Source of the DNA: WYZ-LMO6 sp964509845
GTDB taxonomy: Archaea > Hadarchaeota > Hadarchaeia > Hadarchaeales > WYZ-LMO6
Assembly: GCA_964509845.1 (NCBI GenBank)
Contig: CAZDZG010000019.1
Span: forward strand, 1-21,959
DNA length: 21,959 nt
Direction of reading: 5' to 3'
Part shown: piece after piece, positions 19,931 to 21,959 of the stretch
Position numbering within the stretch: the stretch's first letter is position 1
Layout: each line of letters begins with the position of its first letter
The notes under the pieces: model-generated
Seen by the model: only the letters and a program-made list of their open reading frames with translations
Databases searched by the model: none
Told to the model about the DNA's origin: nothing
Translations under genes and position numbers: made by a program

Positions 19931-21155
19931 ACCAGTCCGCCAACCCCTTCACCTCCACCTCCCTCTGCTCCCCCGTCCGCAGATCCCTCACCGTGACCCT
20001 CCCCTCCGCCAGCTCCCTGGGTCCCACGATCACCGCATACCTGGCCCCCCTCGCACCGGCGTGGGCCAGCCCCTTGCTCAGGGTCCTCCCCATGAGCTCC
20101 GCCTCCGTGCTTATTCCCTCCCTCCGCAGGAGGCAGGCGATCCGCAGGGCCTCCTCCGCCACCTCCTGGGTGGCGGGCAGGACGGCACAGCAGAGGGGCT
20201 CCTCCTCCACCTCTCTTTCCTCCGCCAGGAGCTGGGCTATCCTGTCCACCCCGAATCCCACCCCCACGGCAGGACAGGGCTCACCCCCCAGCGCCTCCGC
20301 CAGGCCGTCATACCTCCCCCCTCCCGCCACCTGAATCCCCCTCACGTAGACCTCGAAGACGCAGTCGGTGTAGTACTCCAGCCCCCTGGCTATGCTCAGG
20401 TCCACGGAGAGGTCCGTGGCCCCCATCTCCTCGGCCAGCCCTAGGATCCTTTCCATCCTCTCCAGCACCTCCCTTCCCTCCTTCCCCACCTTTTCCCCGG
20501 CCCTCTCCAGTACCTCCCTTCCCCCCCTGAGCCCCACCAGCTCCCTGAACTCCTCCGCCCCCTTCCTCTTCCCCAGCTCCCTCTCCAGCCTCTCCGGATC
20601 TTTGGAGTCCACGGCCCTGAGCACCCTCTCCGCCTCCTCTCCCCTCACCCCCATCCCCTCCAGGAAGAGGCGGAGCAGGCGGACGTTTCCCACCCTGAAC
20701 TCCCCCCTCAGTCCCAGCCTCCTGAAGACCTCATGCGTGAGGGCCAGCACCTCGGCATCGGCCTCCGGCCTGGGGCTTCCCAGCACCTCCACCCCCGCCT
20801 GCCTGAACTGCCTCCACCGGTGGGCCTGGGGCTCCTCGTACCTGAAGCAGGGACCGAAGTAAAACAGCTTCACGGGCTTGCTCTCCGACCTGAGCCTCTC
20901 CAGGTAGAGCCTGACCACGGGCGCCGTGAGCTCGGGCCTGAGGGCCAGTTCCTTCCCGGACTTGTCCCTGAAGGTGTAAAGCTGCCTCACCACCTCCTCC
21001 CCGCTCTTTCTGGTGAAGAGCTCCAGGCTCTCGAAGACGGGAGTCTCCACCTCCCTGTAACCCCAGAGCAGGAAGATCTCCCTCATCATCCCCTCCACCT
21101 GCCTTATGGCCGCCAGCTCCCTTCCCAGCAGGTCCCTGGTCCCCTTGGGCCTCAG
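19887..21155 (-). CDS. hisS: Histidyl-tRNA synthetase, apparent CTG start
   Basis: The enzyme (422 residues with this start) charges tRNA-His. Visible signatures are PKGTRDLLG at the N-terminus, ALRPELTAPVVRLYLE, motif 2 in FRYEEPQAHRWRQFRQAG, the HisA block ARGLEYYTDCVFEV, GGGRYDGL, motif 3 in VGVGFGVDRI, and a C-terminal anticodon domain with YAVIVGPREL. The conserved N-terminal block GTRDLL lies before the first ordinary start codon (GTG 21098), and no ATG, GTG or TTG precedes it in frame nearby. CTG 21155 overlaps the upstream TGA as CTGA and is preceded by GGAGG-like bases, so I take it as the start. The last residues (GPGAGRPPSS) are a loose tail that overlaps the nfo gene. Confidence 0.9.
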   Translation of the reverse strand: MRPKGTRDLLGRELAAIRQVEGMMREIFLLWGYREVETPVFESLELFTRKSGEEVVRQLYTFRDKSGKELALRPELTAPVVRLYLERLRSESKPVKLFYFGPCFRYEEPQAHRWRQFRQAGVEVLGSPRPEADAEVLALTHEVFRRLGLRGEFRVGNVRLLRLFLEGMGVRGEEAERVLRAVDSKDPERLERELGKRKGAEEFRELVGLRGGREVLERAGEKVGKEGREVLERMERILGLAEEMGATDLSVDLSIARGLEYYTDCVFEVYVRGIQVAGGGRYDGLAEALGGEPCPAVGVGFGVDRIAQLLAEEREVEEEPLCCAVLPATQEVAEEALRIACLLRREGISTEAELMGRTLSKGLAHAGARGARYAVIVGPRELAEGRVTVRDLRTGEQREVEVKGLADWFRTRGPGAGRPPSS

Positions 21156-21959
21156 CCTCCCACCCCCTCCTGGTTCACCCTGAAGAGGAGGACCAGACCG
21201 TTGGAGCTTCGATAAACCAGCTCAAGGTAAGGAACGGAGGCGGGATTGGTGAAGAGCAACATGCCCACGGGCTCAGGTATGGATGCTATGTCCTCCGAGA
21301 CCCCCCTCACCAGCCATCCCCCCAGCGGGTTCTCCCCCCTCCACAAAACCACCAGCGTCTCCTTCAGGTCCACGCTGGAGGGGGGACGGAAGTTGAAGTC
21401 CTGGATTCCTCCCCGCTCGTTCAGGAAGAGATAGGCCACTCCGTCCAGGTAAAGGTTCCCGTTCCTACCCCTGAGGTAGACCTCCCCGTTATCGGTGAGC
21501 ACCACGCTCCGCCTGTTCTCCCCGAAGTCGAAGACCCACCCCCCTTCTTCCCTCCGGAAGGACCTCATGATGGCTAGCCTCGGGGCCCCCAGCACCTTGG
21601 AAAGGGGGGCATCCCGGTTCTTGTAGGAGTAGGCCTCCCAGTACTGCCTAGCGTGCAGGACCAGGTAATCTATCCGGCATCCGTAGTTGTCCCTGTAGGT
21701 TCGTAGCAGCCACCTCAGCTCCTCCACCCCCATCATGGGCAGGAACTGGATGTCCACCCTCCTCCCGTTGACTGCGTTCTCCTTTATGGGGATGTCCCGT
21801 CCGTAGGTCAAGGCTCTGTTCCCCTGCACCCTGTAGATGTAGTCGGGGGGTCTGACGGGATAGCGAACGGGATCGTTTTCCCACACTCCCTCTTGCCCAA
21901 ACATCTCCACCCCGTCGCACACCGATCTCCTCCCGGAGACTCCCGTGAGGAGGTGACCG
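21152..21959 (-). CDS. C-terminal part of an unrecognised, probably cell-surface or membrane protein
   Basis: The frame continues to the window edge, so the N-terminus is missing; an internal GTG at 21922 is only one possible start. The visible 268 residues have no membrane helix. They alternate short beta-type segments with aromatic and Asn/Gly-rich turns (RGRNGNLYLDGVAYLF). The first residues, HLLTGVSGRRSVCDG, resemble the stretch that follows the WWDYG-type motif of archaeal Stt3/AglB-like glycosyltransferases, which carry a soluble outer C-terminal domain. That likeness is weak. The stop overlaps the CTG start of hisS, so the two are co-transcribed. I do not assign a function. Confidence 0.55.
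   Translation of the reverse strand, partial: GHLLTGVSGRRSVCDGVEMFGQEGVWENDPVRYPVRPPDYIYRVQGNRALTYGRDIPIKENAVNGRRVDIQFLPMMGVEELRWLLRTYRDNYGCRIDYLVLHARQYWEAYSYKNRDAPLSKVLGAPRLAIMRSFRREEGGWVFDFGENRRSVVLTDNGEVYLRGRNGNLYLDGVAYLFLNERGGIQDFNFRPPSSVDLKETLVVLWRGENPLGGWLVRGVSEDIASIPEPVGMLLFTNPASVPYLELVYRSSNGLVLLFRVNQEGVGG

Noticed and set aside
19887..21098. HisS starting at GTG 21098
   Set aside because: It would remove the conserved GTRDLL block that is coded in frame just upstream.
1..21959. CRISPR array or other regular repeat array
   Set aside because: No regularly spaced repeats were seen; recurrent GGAGG/CCTCC strings come from codon bias.

Overview
The window reads as chromosomal DNA of a thermophilic archaeon, probably from a metagenome-assembled genome. 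The evidence is an archaeal/eukaryotic-type prolyl-tRNA synthetase, an ADP-forming acyl-CoA synthetase alpha subunit, an archaeal-type myo-inositol-phosphate synthase next to a CDP-alcohol phosphatidyltransferase (archaetidylinositol route), TATA-like boxes about 25-30 nt before start codons, heavy AGG/GAG/CTG codon use, and proteins rich in Arg and Glu. The lineage cannot be fixed from this stretch.

Layout. Positions 1-81 hold the 3' tail of an unknown gene. A voltage-gated K+ channel gene (127-864, +) runs tail-to-tail into an acyl-CoA synthetase alpha subunit gene (minus). Then comes a minus-strand redox operon, transcribed from 8164 leftward: an AGPS/GlcD-like FAD enzyme, a CCG-type iron-sulphur protein, a GlpA-like dehydrogenase with a BON domain and a BFD [2Fe-2S] domain, a second FAD oxidoreductase, and a DUF1667 zinc/iron-site protein. 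A small 37-codon gene follows. Divergent from this operon is an FGGY sugar/polyol kinase (8223-9668, +). Together these look like a polyol (glycerol or relative) phosphorylation and oxidation module.

Positions 9669-11175 are different. They hold a 100-N assembly gap flanked by two identical 55-bp ends (most likely a de Bruijn k-mer overlap), AT-rich non-coding DNA, a pyrimidine-dimer glycosylase gene and an ArsC/LMW-phosphatase-like gene. They end at a tRNA-Gly(TCC) gene, so this may be a transferred segment.

From 11301 rightward the density rises again: a B3/B4-domain protein, an iron-type alcohol dehydrogenase, a methyltransferase, an M24 peptidase, ProS, a PfkB kinase overlapping the inositol-phosphate synthase gene, a PadR regulator divergent from that synthase, a CDP-alcohol phosphatidyltransferase, a 25-residue Lys-rich microprotein with a Cys-Cys end, an endonuclease IV-like enzyme, HisS (apparently starting at CTG), and the C-terminal part of an unrecognised protein.

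Two genome-wide habits show. Every convergent gene pair outside the island overlaps at its 3' ends (7-44 nt). Most first genes have a TATA-like box placed so that transcription would begin at or just before the start codon (leaderless mRNAs).
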